Source of the DNA: Thiocapsa roseopersicina
Lineage (GTDB): Bacteria; Pseudomonadota; Gammaproteobacteria; Chromatiales; Chromatiaceae
Reading direction: 5' to 3'
DNA length: 64,000 bases
Assembly (NCBI RefSeq): GCF_900106925.1
Contig: NZ_FNNZ01000003.1
Location: 290,092-354,091, forward strand
Within the stretch, counting starts at the first letter, position 1; the number at the start of each line of letters is the position of its first letter. Positions 53,488 through 62,375 of the stretch are shown here, piece after piece. The position numbers were made by a program, and so were the translations under genes. The notes beneath the pieces are model-generated. The model made no database searches and was not told where the DNA came from. It saw nothing but the letters and a program-made list of their open reading frames with translations.

Positions 53488-54795
53488 ATGGGCGACCGTC
53501 AGGTTTCATCGGACGACTCGCACCAGTCTTTGCCGGAAGCACCCGCCGGTGCGGCCGGGAAGGTGCGTGAGCATCTGGAGGTGATCTACCGGACCGAGTC
53601 GCGCCGCATGTTCGCGACGCTGATTCGTCTGCTCGGCGACTTCGGCCTCGCCGAGGAAGCGCTGCACGATGCTTTTCGCGCCGCGCTCGAGCAATGGCCG
53701 CATGAGGGCATGCCGGCCAACCCGCGCGCCTGGTTGGTGTCGACCGGCCGTTTCAAAGCGATCGATGCAGTGCGGCGGCGCACGCGATTCGACTTCATGG
53801 AGGACCTAGACGACCGGCCCGATCCGACGAGCGTGGACGTGGCCGACGGGCTGAGCGACGCGGATAGCGTCGAAGACGACCGCCTGCGGCTGATCTTCAC
53901 GTGCTGCCATCCGGCCCTGTCGTCCGAGGCGCAGGTTGCACTCACGCTGCGCGAGGTGTGCGGCCTCACCACAGAGGAGATTGCGCACGCCTTCCTCGTC
54001 GCGCCGCCCGCGCTCGCGCAGCGCATCGTGCGCGCCAAGGCCAAGATCCGCGACGCGCGCATCCCCTATGAAGTGCCCCCGCATGCGGAGCTGCCGGCCC
54101 GGCTCGACAGCGTTTTGCGCGCAATCTACCTCGTGTTCAACGAAGGCTACTCGGCATCGGCCGGCGATTCGCTCACGCGCGCCGACCTGTCGGGCGAAGC
54201 GATCCGGCTCGGCCGGCTGCTGGCCGAGCTGCTCCCCGAACCGGAGTCGATCGGTCTGCTGGCGCTGATGCTGCTGCAGGAGTCGCGGCGCACGGCACGC
54301 ACCACACCCGCGGGCGATCTCGTGCTGCTCGACGAGCAGGACCGGTCGTTGTGGAACCCCGAGCTGATCGCCGAGGGCGTGGCCTTGGTCGAGCGCGCAC
54401 TAGGCTCGGGTCACGCCGGTCCCTATGCACTGCAGGCGGCAATCGCCGCAGTGCATGCCGAGGCGCCCGCCGCCGCCGCGACCGACTGGGCCGAGATCGT
54501 CGGTCTCTACGACCTGTTGCTGCGGCTCGACCCGTCTCCGGTGGTCGAGCTGAACCGCGCCGCGGCGGTGGCGATGCGCGACGGCCCCGCGGCCGGGCTG
54601 GTGGCGGTCGATGCGATCCTCGCGCGCGGCGAGCTTGCCGACTACCACCTTGCGCACGCCGCCCGCGCCGATCTGTGTCGGCGCCTGGGCAGAACCGAGG
54701 AGGCGCGGGCCGCCTACCGACGGGCGCTTGCGCTGGCCCGGCAGGAGCCCGAGCGCCGCTTCCTCGAGCGGCGACTCGCGGAATTACCGGCGTGA
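53488..54795 (+). CDS. ECF42-type RNA polymerase sigma factor
   Basis: 435 residues. The sigma2 region (about 35-110: [49 protein letters not shown]) and the sigma4 region (about 130-190: [30 protein letters not shown]) are followed by a long C-terminal extension with helical repeats (DUF6596-like: [34 protein letters not shown]). Such factors (ECF42) have no anti-sigma factor; the extension controls activity. The RBS is GGGAGGAG. DGPF/YCII genes follow, the known partner type of this family. Confidence 0.9.
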   Translation: MGDRQVSSDDSHQSLPEAPAGAAGKVREHLEVIYRTESRRMFATLIRLLGDFGLAEEALHDAFRAALEQWPHEGMPANPRAWLVSTGRFKAIDAVRRRTRFDFMEDLDDRPDPTSVDVADGLSDADSVEDDRLRLIFTCCHPALSSEAQVALTLREVCGLTTEEIAHAFLVAPPALAQRIVRAKAKIRDARIPYEVPPHAELPARLDSVLRAIYLVFNEGYSASAGDSLTRADLSGEAIRLGRLLAELLPEPESIGLLALMLLQESRRTARTTPAGDLVLLDEQDRSLWNPELIAEGVALVERALGSGHAGPYALQAAIAAVHAEAPAAAATDWAEIVGLYDLLLRLDPSPVVELNRAAAVAMRDGPAAGLVAVDAILARGELADYHLAHAARADLCRRLGRTEEARAAYRRALALARQEPERRFLERRLAELPA

Positions 54796-54809
54796 TGTCG
54801 CCTGCGGTT

Positions 54810-54838
54810 TGTCGATCTCTCCGCGTGCCGTTCGACTA
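54810..54838 (+). promoter_or_regulatory. Candidate ECF42 promoter 1
   Basis: TGTCGA (54810-54815), 17 bases, then CGACTA (54833-54838), located 49 bases upstream of the first YCII/DGPF gene. ECF42 promoters are described as TGTCGA at -35 and CGA-type at -10. The site is repeated with the same spacing at 55729. Confidence 0.65.
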
Positions 54839-54886
54839 TGAGGTATGGAAGCCGCCACCGAACCCGACCCACAAAGGAGCAACCCG

Positions 54887-55267
54887 ATGAAATACCTGTG
54901 CCTCGTCTATCTCGACGAAGGATGCCTCGACGAGCTGCCCGACGAAGACTGCGTCGCCTACGACACGGCGATCCGGTCAAGCGGCCAGTGTCTCGCCTCG
55001 GAGGCGCTGCAGTCGGTCCGGACAGCCACCACCGTGCGCGTGCGCAGTGGCCAAGTGTCGGTCACCGACGGACCCTTCGCCGAGACCAAGGAGCAGCTTG
55101 CCGGCTTCTACATGATCGAGGCGAAAAACCTCGACGAGGCGATCCGTCTCGCGGCGGGGATCCCGCCGGCGCGGGTCGGCAGCATCGAAGTGCGGCCTAT
55201 TCGGCCGATCCGCGAGACCGTTGCCGGGGTCGACGCGCTGTCGCACGCGAACGCCGAAGGCTGTTGA
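54887..55267 (+). CDS. YCII-related DGPF-domain protein, copy 1
   Basis: 126 residues from the ATG at 54887 (RBS AAAGGAG). MKYLCLVYLDEGCLDEL, the signature VTDGPFAETKEQLAGFYMIE and AIRLAAGIPPARVGSIEVRP mark the DGPF/YCII fold. These proteins are linked to ECF42 sigma factors; their biochemical role is uncertain. The N-terminal bases ATGAAATACCTGTGCCT are shared with copy 2. Confidence 0.88.
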   Translation: MKYLCLVYLDEGCLDELPDEDCVAYDTAIRSSGQCLASEALQSVRTATTVRVRSGQVSVTDGPFAETKEQLAGFYMIEAKNLDEAIRLAAGIPPARVGSIEVRPIRPIRETVAGVDALSHANAEGC

Positions 55268-55322
55268 GCGTCGCGGGGTGCCGATGGTCGGCCTCTATCC
55301 ACCATTCACCGGGAGAAGCGTC

Positions 55323-55715
55323 ATGAAATACCTGTGCCTGATCTGTGCCGAGAAGGTGATGGAGCAGATGCCACGCGCCGATGCGGACAAGCACTTCGAG
55401 GAGTACCGAGAGTTTACCGACGGTATCCGCAAAAGCGGCCATTACCTCGGATGCAACCGGCTGCTGCCGCCCGATGCCGCCAGCACCGTCCGGGTGCGCG
55501 GCGGCCGCGTTTCGGTCACCGACGGGCCCTGGATCGAGACCAAGGAGCAGCTTGGCGGCTACTACCTCATCGAGGCTCGAGACCTGAATGACGCGATCCA
55601 GGTGGCGTCCCGCATCCCAGGGGCGAAGTTTGGCTGCGTCGAGGTGCGGCCGGTCGCGGAGGATTTGCAGACGTTGCGCGCACTGGGAGCCAACGCGCCG
55701 GAATCCGCCTGCTGA
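55323..55715 (+). CDS. YCII-related DGPF-domain protein, copy 2
   Basis: 130 residues. MKYLCLICAEKVMEQMPRAD then GHYLGCNRLLPPDAASTVRV, VTDGPWIETKEQLGGYYLIE (DGPW here) and ASRIPGAKFGCVEVRPV. It is a paralogue of copy 1, 55 bases downstream, with an RBS GGGAGAAG. The pair probably arose by tandem duplication. Confidence 0.88.
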   Translation: MKYLCLICAEKVMEQMPRADADKHFEEYREFTDGIRKSGHYLGCNRLLPPDAASTVRVRGGRVSVTDGPWIETKEQLGGYYLIEARDLNDAIQVASRIPGAKFGCVEVRPVAEDLQTLRALGANAPESAC

Positions 55716-55728
55716 ACGGACGAACCGA

Positions 55729-55757
55729 TGTCGATTTGGCCACCTGCCGATCGACCA
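55729..55757 (+). promoter_or_regulatory. Candidate ECF42 promoter 2
   Basis: TGTCGA (55729-55734), 17 bases, CGACCA (55752-55757). It lies 43 bases upstream of the SnoaL-like gene, with the same -35 box and spacing as the site at 54810. Confidence 0.6.
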
Positions 55758-55800
55758 GCAGTTATACACAGCCGTTTCACTCACCCGAACGAGACCTGTC

Positions 55801-56244
55801 ATGAACACCCTGTCCACCCTTGCACGCACTGAAACCGAGATCCGAAGCGAACTGGAAGACTGGGCGTGCGCCGTGCGGGCCAAAGACGTCGCCCGCGTCT
55901 TCGCCCATTACGCGCCCGACATCGTCGCCTTCGACGCCATCGCGCACCTGCAGTTCAAGGGCGCCGACGCCTACCGCACGCACTGGGAAACCTGCATGAC
56001 GATGTGCAGCGGCCCGATGATCTTCGAGCTCCACGACCTTCAGATCACCGCTGGAGAGGATCTGGCGTTCGTCCACGCGCTCAACCGCTGCGGCGGCACC
56101 GGACCGGATGGCAAGGAGATGTCCGGCTGGATGCGCATGACCGCCTGCTACCGAAAGCAGCAAGACAAATGGCGGGTGGTGCACGAACACTTCTCCGCCC
56201 CGTTCGACCCGCAGAGCGACAAAATTCTGTGGCTGGAACCCTGA
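55801..56244 (+). CDS. SnoaL-like (NTF2-fold) protein
   Basis: 147 residues. IRSELEDWACAVRAKDVARV, FAHYAPDIVAFD, WMRMTACYRKQQDKWRVVHE and HFSAPFD are typical of calcium/calmodulin kinase II-association-like or SnoaL proteins in DGPF clusters. There is an enclosed pocket but no known substrate. It is preceded by an ECF42-type site. Confidence 0.82.
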   Translation: MNTLSTLARTETEIRSELEDWACAVRAKDVARVFAHYAPDIVAFDAIAHLQFKGADAYRTHWETCMTMCSGPMIFELHDLQITAGEDLAFVHALNRCGGTGPDGKEMSGWMRMTACYRKQQDKWRVVHEHFSAPFDPQSDKILWLEP

Positions 56245-56270
56245 CGTCCGCCAACCCGAGGAGCCATGTC

Positions 56271-56708
56271 ATGAACGATGCACCGCTTCCAACCGACCCG
56301 GCCGTGATGAACGGCGTGATTCCCTATCTCGCGATGGCTGGCCGCGCAGCCGAAGCCTGCGACTTCTACGCCCGCGCCTTCGGCGCGACGGAGCTGGGCC
56401 GCATGTCCTTCCCCGACGGCAAGCCGGGGCTGATCCACGCGCAGGTCGAGATCAATCGCGGCGCGCTGATGATGACCGACTACGGCGGGATGAACGCCGA
56501 CGGCAGCGAGAAGACCACGATCGAGGCCGACTTCGGACACCTGCAACTCGTTGTGGCCGACGGCCGTGCCTGGTGGGATCGCGCGGTCGCTGCCGGCTGC
56601 AAGATCCTCGCCCCTTATGAACGCCAGTTCTGGGGCGACGACTGGGGGCTGCTCGAAGACCCGTTCGGCATCAAGTGGGCAGTGTTGCAAACCGGCATGC
56701 AAACGTAA
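56271..56708 (+). CDS. VOC-family protein (PhnB-like)
   Basis: 145 residues. VIPYLAMAGRAAEACDFYAR, AFGATELGRM and the closing WGLLEDPFGIKWAVL are the PhnB/glyoxalase-like vicinal oxygen chelate pattern. The metal ligands of true glyoxalases are not all obvious. It starts 26 bases after the SnoaL-like gene, so it is co-transcribed. Confidence 0.86.
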   Translation: MNDAPLPTDPAVMNGVIPYLAMAGRAAEACDFYARAFGATELGRMSFPDGKPGLIHAQVEINRGALMMTDYGGMNADGSEKTTIEADFGHLQLVVADGRAWWDRAVAAGCKILAPYERQFWGDDWGLLEDPFGIKWAVLQTGMQT

Positions 56709-56734
56709 GCATCACAAGGGTACGAGGCTCGAAC

Positions 56735-56812
56735 ATGACCGATATCGATCTGATCACTCCGCACCTATGGTTCGACCTCGCCGCGTTGCAGGCGGCGTTC
56801 GACGGGCGTTGA
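56735..56812 (+). pseudogene. Start fragment of a second VOC gene
   Basis: An ATG opens MTDIDLITPHLWFDLAALQA and stops after 25 codons. ITPHLWFD is the usual start of a PhnB-type VOC protein, but the rest is missing. It is probably a deletion scar between the VOC and SRPBCC genes. Confidence 0.55.
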
Positions 56813-56841
56813 TACACCCCCCAAATCAGAGGACAACTGCC

Positions 56842-57294
56842 ATGCCCCACACCATCCGACTGCACCGTGTGCTGAAGGCTCCGCCCGAACGCGTCTACCG
56901 CGCCTTCATCGACCCGGCTGCCGTGTCCAAGTGGAACGCGCCCGACGGTTTCACCGCCGTCGTGCATGAGATGGACGCCCGCGTCGGCGGGCACTACCGC
57001 ACCTCGTTCATCAACTTCGCCAACGGCGAGACGCACAGCTTCGGCGGCGAATACCACGCGCTGGTGCCGGGCGAGCGCATCGTCGTCAGCGACCGATTCG
57101 ACGATCCGAATCTGCCCGGCGAGATGGTGACCACGGTGGCGCTGCGGGCCGTTTCATGCGGCACGGAGCTGTCGATCACGCAGGAGGGCCTGCCCGATGT
57201 GGTACCGCCGGAGATGTGCTACCTGGGCTGGCAGCAGTCGCTGGAGCTGCTGGCGCGGCTGGTGGAGACGGCACCGCCTGCGGAGATGTCATGA
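56842..57294 (+). CDS. SRPBCC (AHA1/START-like) protein
   Basis: 150 residues from the ATG at 56842 (RBS AGAGGA). HRVLKAPPERVYRAFIDPAA, VSKWNAPDGF, GGHYRTSFI, GGEYHALVPGERIVVSDRFD and GWQQSLELLARLVE form the hydrophobic-ligand SRPBCC fold. It is the last gene of the ECF42 cluster. Confidence 0.86.
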   Translation: MPHTIRLHRVLKAPPERVYRAFIDPAAVSKWNAPDGFTAVVHEMDARVGGHYRTSFINFANGETHSFGGEYHALVPGERIVVSDRFDDPNLPGEMVTTVALRAVSCGTELSITQEGLPDVVPPEMCYLGWQQSLELLARLVETAPPAEMS

Positions 57295-57743
57295 TGCGCG
57301 CGCTACACTGGTCGCCGAACGTACGATGACGGTCACCGCGCCCGCTGGCGCGGTCCGGCGGGTGCTGGCCTAGCGACACCTTCTGCGCCCGCCGGCACAC
57401 GGGTGGCGACGCGGCTGCTCGACGGCCGGGTCGATGGCGTGCTCGTGCGTACCGGGACGGAGGCGACGATCTCGGTCTACGAGTCGGTCACGGCGCACAC
57501 CGAGGTTGTGCTCGAAGCCGGCGCCACCTGCACCAGATGCTCAGACGCTGCGGTACGATTACGAGAAAACCCGAGCACAAATCCTTTCGCAGCCCGTCCG
57601 GAAATCACCGATGAGGAGCGATGACGAGCGATGACGATGCCGCCCCGCCACGAGAGCGCCGAGATCCACCGGCGATACCGGGCAGTCCGATTCGATCTCG
57701 CTGGGCCTTGCCGCCGGTCGCCGAGAGACGTAGTCCATACCCG
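57295..57743. other. Intergenic region, SRPBCC / lipid kinase
   Basis: 449 bases. A possible 73-residue frame at 57403-57624 has no start signal or family features I recognise. Nothing else is supported here. Confidence 0.35.
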
Positions 57744-58706
57744 ATGCGCGAAGCCGTAATCATCTCCAACAGTCGCTCCGGCGAGAACCGCGGCGGCGAC
57801 CTGGATCTCTCGAGTCGGGTCGCCGGGCGGCTGCGCGAGCGCGGCGTGGACGCCGGCGTCATTGGCTTCGACAACGCCCGGGGCCGGCAGGTCAACTGGC
57901 GACGGCGTCTCGACGAGGCCTTGGACGCCGGCGCCCGACACGTCTACGTCCTCGGCGGCGACGGTACGGTGCTGGCCGTGGCCAAGGCGTTGCTCGACCG
58001 CGATGCGGTGCTCGGTATCGTGCCGATGGGCACTGCGAACCTGCTGGCGCGGGATCTCGAGTTACCGCTCGATCCGATGCTGGCCGTGGACGCGCTGCTG
58101 GAGGCCCAACCGCGTCGGATCGACGTTGGTCGGGTCAATGGCGAGCTGTTCCTGTGCGCATCCATGTTGGGCATGGGGACGACACTGGCCCGGATCCGTG
58201 AATCGGGCCGCGGCCAAGGTGCGTTGCGGCTGTGGCCAAGACTGCTGAGCAAGGCACTGTGGATACTGTGGCGCTATCCCCATCGCCGGATCATTCTGGA
58301 GCTCGACGGCCAAACGCTGACATTGCGAAGCCGCGCCCTGGTCATCTCCAACAATCCGGTGCTGCCGCAGGCAGGCCTGTACCCTCGGCGCGGTCGGCTC
58401 GACGGCGGGCTGCTCGGCATCTACGGGGTGCGCGAGGGCTCGTTTGGGGAGCTGCCGCGGGTGGCACTGCGGCTGCTCAACGGCTCCTGGGCCGACGAGC
58501 CGCTGATCTTCCATCACGACGCGCCGCAACTTACGGTGCAGGCGCCATCGGCCAGCCGCAGGGGCCGGCGCATCATGGTCCTGAACGACGGGGAGCGGGT
58601 GCGTTTGGAACTGCCTTTGCGCTATGAGATCCAGCCCCGCGCGCTGTCGGTGCTGGACGCGGCGTCGCGTCCGCCGTCTGCGATGGCTCGGGAGAAGGCT
58701 GTCTAA
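57744..58706 (+). CDS. Diacylglycerol/lipid kinase (YegS-like)
   Basis: 320 residues from the ATG at 57744. VIISNSRSGENRGGDL, the nucleotide motif YVLGGDGTVLAVAKAL, GIVPMGTANLLARDLELPLD and GLYPRRGRLDGGLLGIY are the catalytic blocks of the DAGK-catalytic family. It phosphorylates a membrane lipid or diacylglycerol. A phosphodiesterase gene follows 56 bases later. Confidence 0.88.
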   Translation: MREAVIISNSRSGENRGGDLDLSSRVAGRLRERGVDAGVIGFDNARGRQVNWRRRLDEALDAGARHVYVLGGDGTVLAVAKALLDRDAVLGIVPMGTANLLARDLELPLDPMLAVDALLEAQPRRIDVGRVNGELFLCASMLGMGTTLARIRESGRGQGALRLWPRLLSKALWILWRYPHRRIILELDGQTLTLRSRALVISNNPVLPQAGLYPRRGRLDGGLLGIYGVREGSFGELPRVALRLLNGSWADEPLIFHHDAPQLTVQAPSASRRGRRIMVLNDGERVRLELPLRYEIQPRALSVLDAASRPPSAMAREKAV

Positions 58707-58762
58707 GGATCCGCGCCAGCGATCCCCGTCAGCGATCTCCGAAGCCCCGACGAACCGCCCAT

Positions 58763-59554
58763 ATGACCCGTATCGTCCACATCTCCGACCTGCACTTCGG
58801 TACCGAGCAGCCTGTCCTGGTGACCGCGCTGGAGTCGCAGATCCACGCCCTTGCGCCGGACCTGGTGGCCGTCAGCGGCGACTTGACTCAGCGCGCGCGC
58901 CCGCGCGAACTGGCCGCCGCCGCCGCGTTCATCGGCCGGCTGCCGCAGCCGGTACTGACCGTGCCCGGCAATCACGACATCCCCGGTGTGACGCCGGCGC
59001 GCTTCGTCGACCCCTGGAGGGGCTGGCTGCGCCACTTTCCGGGTGGGCTGGAGCCGGAGGTGGAAGGCCCGGGTTTTCTCGCCGTCGGCGCCAACAGCGT
59101 GCGCGTCGGAGGCCCTTATCTGGACTGGTCCCGCGGTCGTCTCGGCGAGTCGCAGATCGCCCGCCTTGCTACGCGCCTGGACCGGTCCGGCGCCGGCCTT
59201 CGCATCCTCGTCGCACATCATCCGCTGCTGCTGACCGCGGCCGGCGCTCACCGCCGCCTCGTCGGCCGCGGTGCGCTGGCGCTCGCCAGGTTGCGCCAGA
59301 CAGGTCTGGATCTGGCGCTCGGCGGCCACGTGCATCTGGGCTATGCAGGCGTCGCCGGGGGTGTCGTCGTCGCGCACGCAGGCAGTGGAGTCTCCAGTCG
59401 CTTGGTCGGCGAGCTGAACGGCTTCAACCTCATCACCGGCGACCCTGATGTCCTCTCCGTCGAGCACTGGCGCTGGCAAGGCAGCGCCTACGCGCCCGAC
59501 GGTGCCGTCGGCTTCCAACGTGGCGAGGATGGCTGGCTCTCCTGCGGGGTCTGA
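58763..59554 (+). CDS. Metallophosphoesterase (CpdA-like)
   Basis: 263 residues. The five metal-binding blocks are all visible: ISDLHFG, SGDLTQRA, PGNHDIPG, AHHPLLLT and GGHVHLGYAG. It belongs to the calcineurin-like group that includes cAMP phosphodiesterase CpdA and lipid phosphodiesterases. Pairing with a lipid kinase suggests lipid metabolism. Confidence 0.88.
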   Translation: MTRIVHISDLHFGTEQPVLVTALESQIHALAPDLVAVSGDLTQRARPRELAAAAAFIGRLPQPVLTVPGNHDIPGVTPARFVDPWRGWLRHFPGGLEPEVEGPGFLAVGANSVRVGGPYLDWSRGRLGESQIARLATRLDRSGAGLRILVAHHPLLLTAAGAHRRLVGRGALALARLRQTGLDLALGGHVHLGYAGVAGGVVVAHAGSGVSSRLVGELNGFNLITGDPDVLSVEHWRWQGSAYAPDGAVGFQRGEDGWLSCGV

Positions 59555-59705
59555 GCGCAAGCGCGCCCCGGTGGCAGAGGGCCGGGCTGTTGGATCACTT
59601 GCCCGACGGCTCGACTCCGGTGCGGCCCTGCCCAACCCTGCTCGGCGGCGACGTTGCCGTCTCGCGACCGCTCCTGGACGCAGGCTGGATCTCGGCATAT
59701 CACTA

Positions 59706-60011
59706 GGTCGGGCAGACCGGCAGGACTTCTCCGCGGCCTTCCTGCGCGCCTATCGCGCCAAGCTCCAGGAGAGCTTCGTGCTCAAGGATCTCAAACAGTA
59801 TCGCCGCATGAACGACTTCCTCGACAGCACGCCACACTTCATCGGCACCGATGTCAATTTCATGAACGACGCCGCGCTGCGCTATTCCACGGCCCAGGGG
59901 ATGCCGAAGCGTGAGATGGAAGGCGAGATCCTGGGCCTGTTGCGCAGGCGACGCTCCTTCTTCGGGATCGTCCACGACATGATGAAGCTGCTGCGAGGCA
60001 TGCGAGGCTGA
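59706..60011 (+). pseudogene. fixC-like C-terminal fragment (ETF-quinone oxidoreductase)
   Basis: About 100 codons: DFSAAFLRAYRAKLQESFVL then KDLKQYRRMNDFLDSTPH and GMPKREMEGEILGLLRR. The SFVLKDL block and the layout match the C-terminus of FixC-type flavoproteins that feed electrons to quinone or nitrogenase. The FAD-binding N-terminus is missing, and no start is visible. Confidence 0.6.
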
Positions 60012-60013
60012 CC

Positions 60014-60142
60014 ATGACCAAGCGAAAACGCCAACCCCAACCCCAACCCCAACCCTTGAGTTCCGAGCTGCGGGAAAGCCTGCCGCGCGTGAATCTGGAT
60101 GCCCGGATCGGATCGGTCCGATACGAGGTCGATCACGGCTAG
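60014..60142 (+). pseudogene. Short ORF after fixC', possible fixX start fragment
   Basis: 42 residues, starting two bases after the fixC' stop. It opens MTKRKRQPQPQPQPLSSELR, where four CCCCAA repeats (60029-60056) encode the QP run. The end VNLDARIGSVRYEVDHG resembles the first strand of FixX-type ferredoxins (VNxDxKLGxxKYxVDEE). It stops before any cysteine. Its TAG overlaps the TAG of the convergent next gene at CTAG. Confidence 0.45.
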
Positions 60143-60867
60143 TGGAGCGCGTTGGTCGGCCACCTTTCCATGTAGCTGCGCATCACGTCCTTGACCGCAT
60201 CCGGTACGTTTTGGAAGGCCGCTTGCCGCATGCCGTCGGCAAGGAAACCCGGCATGTCGTAAGGCAGCCGTCGGCCCATGTTCTCGAACGTTCGCTCCAT
60301 GAGCTCCGGGTCGAGCGATCGCGTTGCTGCAATGCCGGCGTTGAGATTGATGACGCGCCAAGGACGCCAGGCGTCACCACGGTCCTCGTCCAGTTGTAAC
60401 ATTATCGATGCCGCCTCGATGACCTCCTCCATGAGGCCGCACAAGGATCGCAGGTCATCGGTCGCGCTCGTCGCGTTCACGATCATGCCGAAGCCGTCGG
60501 CGGTGCCCTCCAGGTTGTCGATGGTCGTGCCGCGGCGGGCCACCCAAACCCCCATCGAGGCAAATAGGCGCGCGACCGTGTCTCTCCGGTCCATGATCTC
60601 GACCTTCCGCACGAGGAAGGCGAGACGGTCAAGCAAATTCAGCCCGTAGTCGCAGAACTCCTGCAGTTGTTCCTGATCCAGGTGCGCCGCTCCGCTTTCC
60701 AAGGCTCCGGCGATCGGGAAGAAGTCCGCCAAGGCCCGCGCCAGATCGATCGGGCCGGATGGATCCTCCATGATCGCCCGGGCTTCCTCGCTCCTGGCGA
60801 GCACCGCCTGGGTGACGTCCAACGCGAGGTCGGAGATGGCATCGTTCTCGATCACAAGGGGTTTCAT
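60139..60867 (-). CDS. Conserved-looking protein of unknown function
   Basis: 242 residues from the ATG at 60867 (a TTG two codons earlier is possible). It is largely helical and acidic: ARSEEARAIMEDPSGPIDLA, EFCDYGLNLLDRLAFLVRKV, MEEVIEAASIMLQLDEDRGD, ENMGRRLPYDMPGFLADGMR. There is no signal peptide, membrane helix or known motif. It is convergent with the fix fragments, sharing CTAG at their stops. Confidence 0.65.
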   Translation of the reverse strand: MKPLVIENDAISDLALDVTQAVLARSEEARAIMEDPSGPIDLARALADFFPIAGALESGAAHLDQEQLQEFCDYGLNLLDRLAFLVRKVEIMDRRDTVARLFASMGVWVARRGTTIDNLEGTADGFGMIVNATSATDDLRSLCGLMEEVIEAASIMLQLDEDRGDAWRPWRVINLNAGIAATRSLDPELMERTFENMGRRLPYDMPGFLADGMRQAAFQNVPDAVKDVMRSYMERWPTNALH

Positions 60868-61289
60868 CGACAAGAGGGATCACCTGCTGGATTAAACGGA
60901 CGAAGTTGCAGTGTCTGCAACCCGTTGGAGTGCGACATCATCACTTGATTGACCGAGGTCGGGATGACTCGGCGCTCCTTCAAACGGGACCGGTTGCGAG
61001 AAGCCCTCGGAGGGGCGCCCGATCGGCACCCGTGCCTTGCTTCAGCGCCGGGGGCAGCTTACTCAATTCCCTGGATAAAATCCGGCGGATCGGTCGGAAC
61101 AGGTGGTGCGGATTCGTTGGCGAGGGATTGACCGACCGACAGCCAGACGTCCTCACCCCGTGGCGCGCTCTTGGCCGAGCCGTTCGGATCGCTGTCGTTG
61201 GCGCGTCCTGTCGAGACCCCGCACCCCAATCGGAGGATCACAGGCCCTCATGGCCGAGCGGCCCTTGGAGCGCGGTCTCGCTCAACGCC
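60868..61289. other. Intergenic region with one small hairpin
   Basis: 422 bases between the unknown protein and the MFS fragment. TTGCAG-TGT-CTGCAA (60906-60920) is a small hairpin or operator-like site 39 bases upstream of the unknown protein's start. No gene is supported. Confidence 0.4.
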
Positions 61290-62250
61290 TCAGCGAGGAT
61301 CCAAAGACCCGCGCAGCCGTCGCAGACGCATCGCGGTCAGAATGGGCACGGCCGCCAGTGCCGCGGCCAAAGGCGGTGCCACGACCAGATACGGTGCCCA
61401 TCCGGCTTGCTGAGGCCAACCGGTCAATCCCAGGCCGATCCGCAAAAAGGCCGCACCAGCCAGCACGGCGAAGAGAATGCCCATGAAGGTTGCCACACGG
61501 TCCGGTGCGCCCCGTTCCGCCGCCAGCGCGAAGGCGCTTCCGAGTGTCAGCCCCCAACCCAAGCCTGCGATCCCGAAGCCCAGGATCGCGGGACCAAGCC
61601 CGGCAATCGCGGTCGAGGCGAATCCGACGGCTCCCGCGAGGCAGCCGATGGCAAAGACCCGCAAGGTATCGACTCGCGCACCGAAGCCCTTTCGCCAATA
61701 GAGCGCCAGACTGAATCCGATCCAGAAGACCGGGAGCAGCCAGGGAAGCCAGAGTGGATCGACGTCGCGCAGGTAGCGCGGCGCGGCATTGATGAAAGCC
61801 GCGACCTGTACGGCACTCGCGGCCAGAAAGACCGCGAGGAGTAGGCTCAAGACCGGGACCCTGGGGGCTGAAGGCGCAGCGCTCGGCACAGCCGCGGGAA
61901 CCAGTCGTCTCTCCGCCACCACCAAGGCGCCCGCCACCAGGAGCAACGAGAGGCTCGAGAGCGCGAACGGCAGCCGCGCATCCAGCCCTTTCAGCAGCGT
62001 CCCGAGGTATGGAGAGAGGGCAGCGGCAACCCCCATGCCGAGCAGGGCAATGGCCGTGAGCCGAGGCGCTTGCGGTTTGGTCGCATGCCGGGCCAGCAGT
62101 CCGAAGAGCGGTGCGCGCAGTGCAGACGAGGTCACGACCCAAAGTGCCGTGAAGCCGAGCAACATGACCGGGCCACCGCCCCAGCCAGAGATCCAGGGCA
62201 GGAGCAGGAAGGCAAGCGCGGAAACCGCTGTTGAGTACGGCCACCTTCCC
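61290..62250 (-). pseudogene. MFS transporter missing its 5' part
   Basis: Homology begins internally at RWPYSTAVSALAFLLLPWIS and runs to the stop with about ten membrane helices. An estimated 70 residues (the first two helices and the start) are missing. The sequence beyond 62250 belongs to the neighbouring insertion element. The family looks like MFS_1/HcaT-type. Confidence 0.7.
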
Positions 62251-62375
62251 TGATGGGTTTTTCCTCTTAAATCGTCAACTTGTATGAGGGAGAGCGGTGG
62301 GCCTCCCTCGGGGTGCTTGAACAACAGCACCCGTCGGGAGAGTCTCTTGTTTGCGAAGACAAAGAGACGCCATCA

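Noticed and set aside
57403..57624. A 73-residue plus-strand frame as a gene
   Set aside because: It has no ribosome binding site, no ATG and no recognisable motif.
60029..60056. The CCCCAA run as a telomere-like or origin repeat
   Set aside because: Only four units lie within a short coding frame; simple slippage in a QP-coding stretch explains it.
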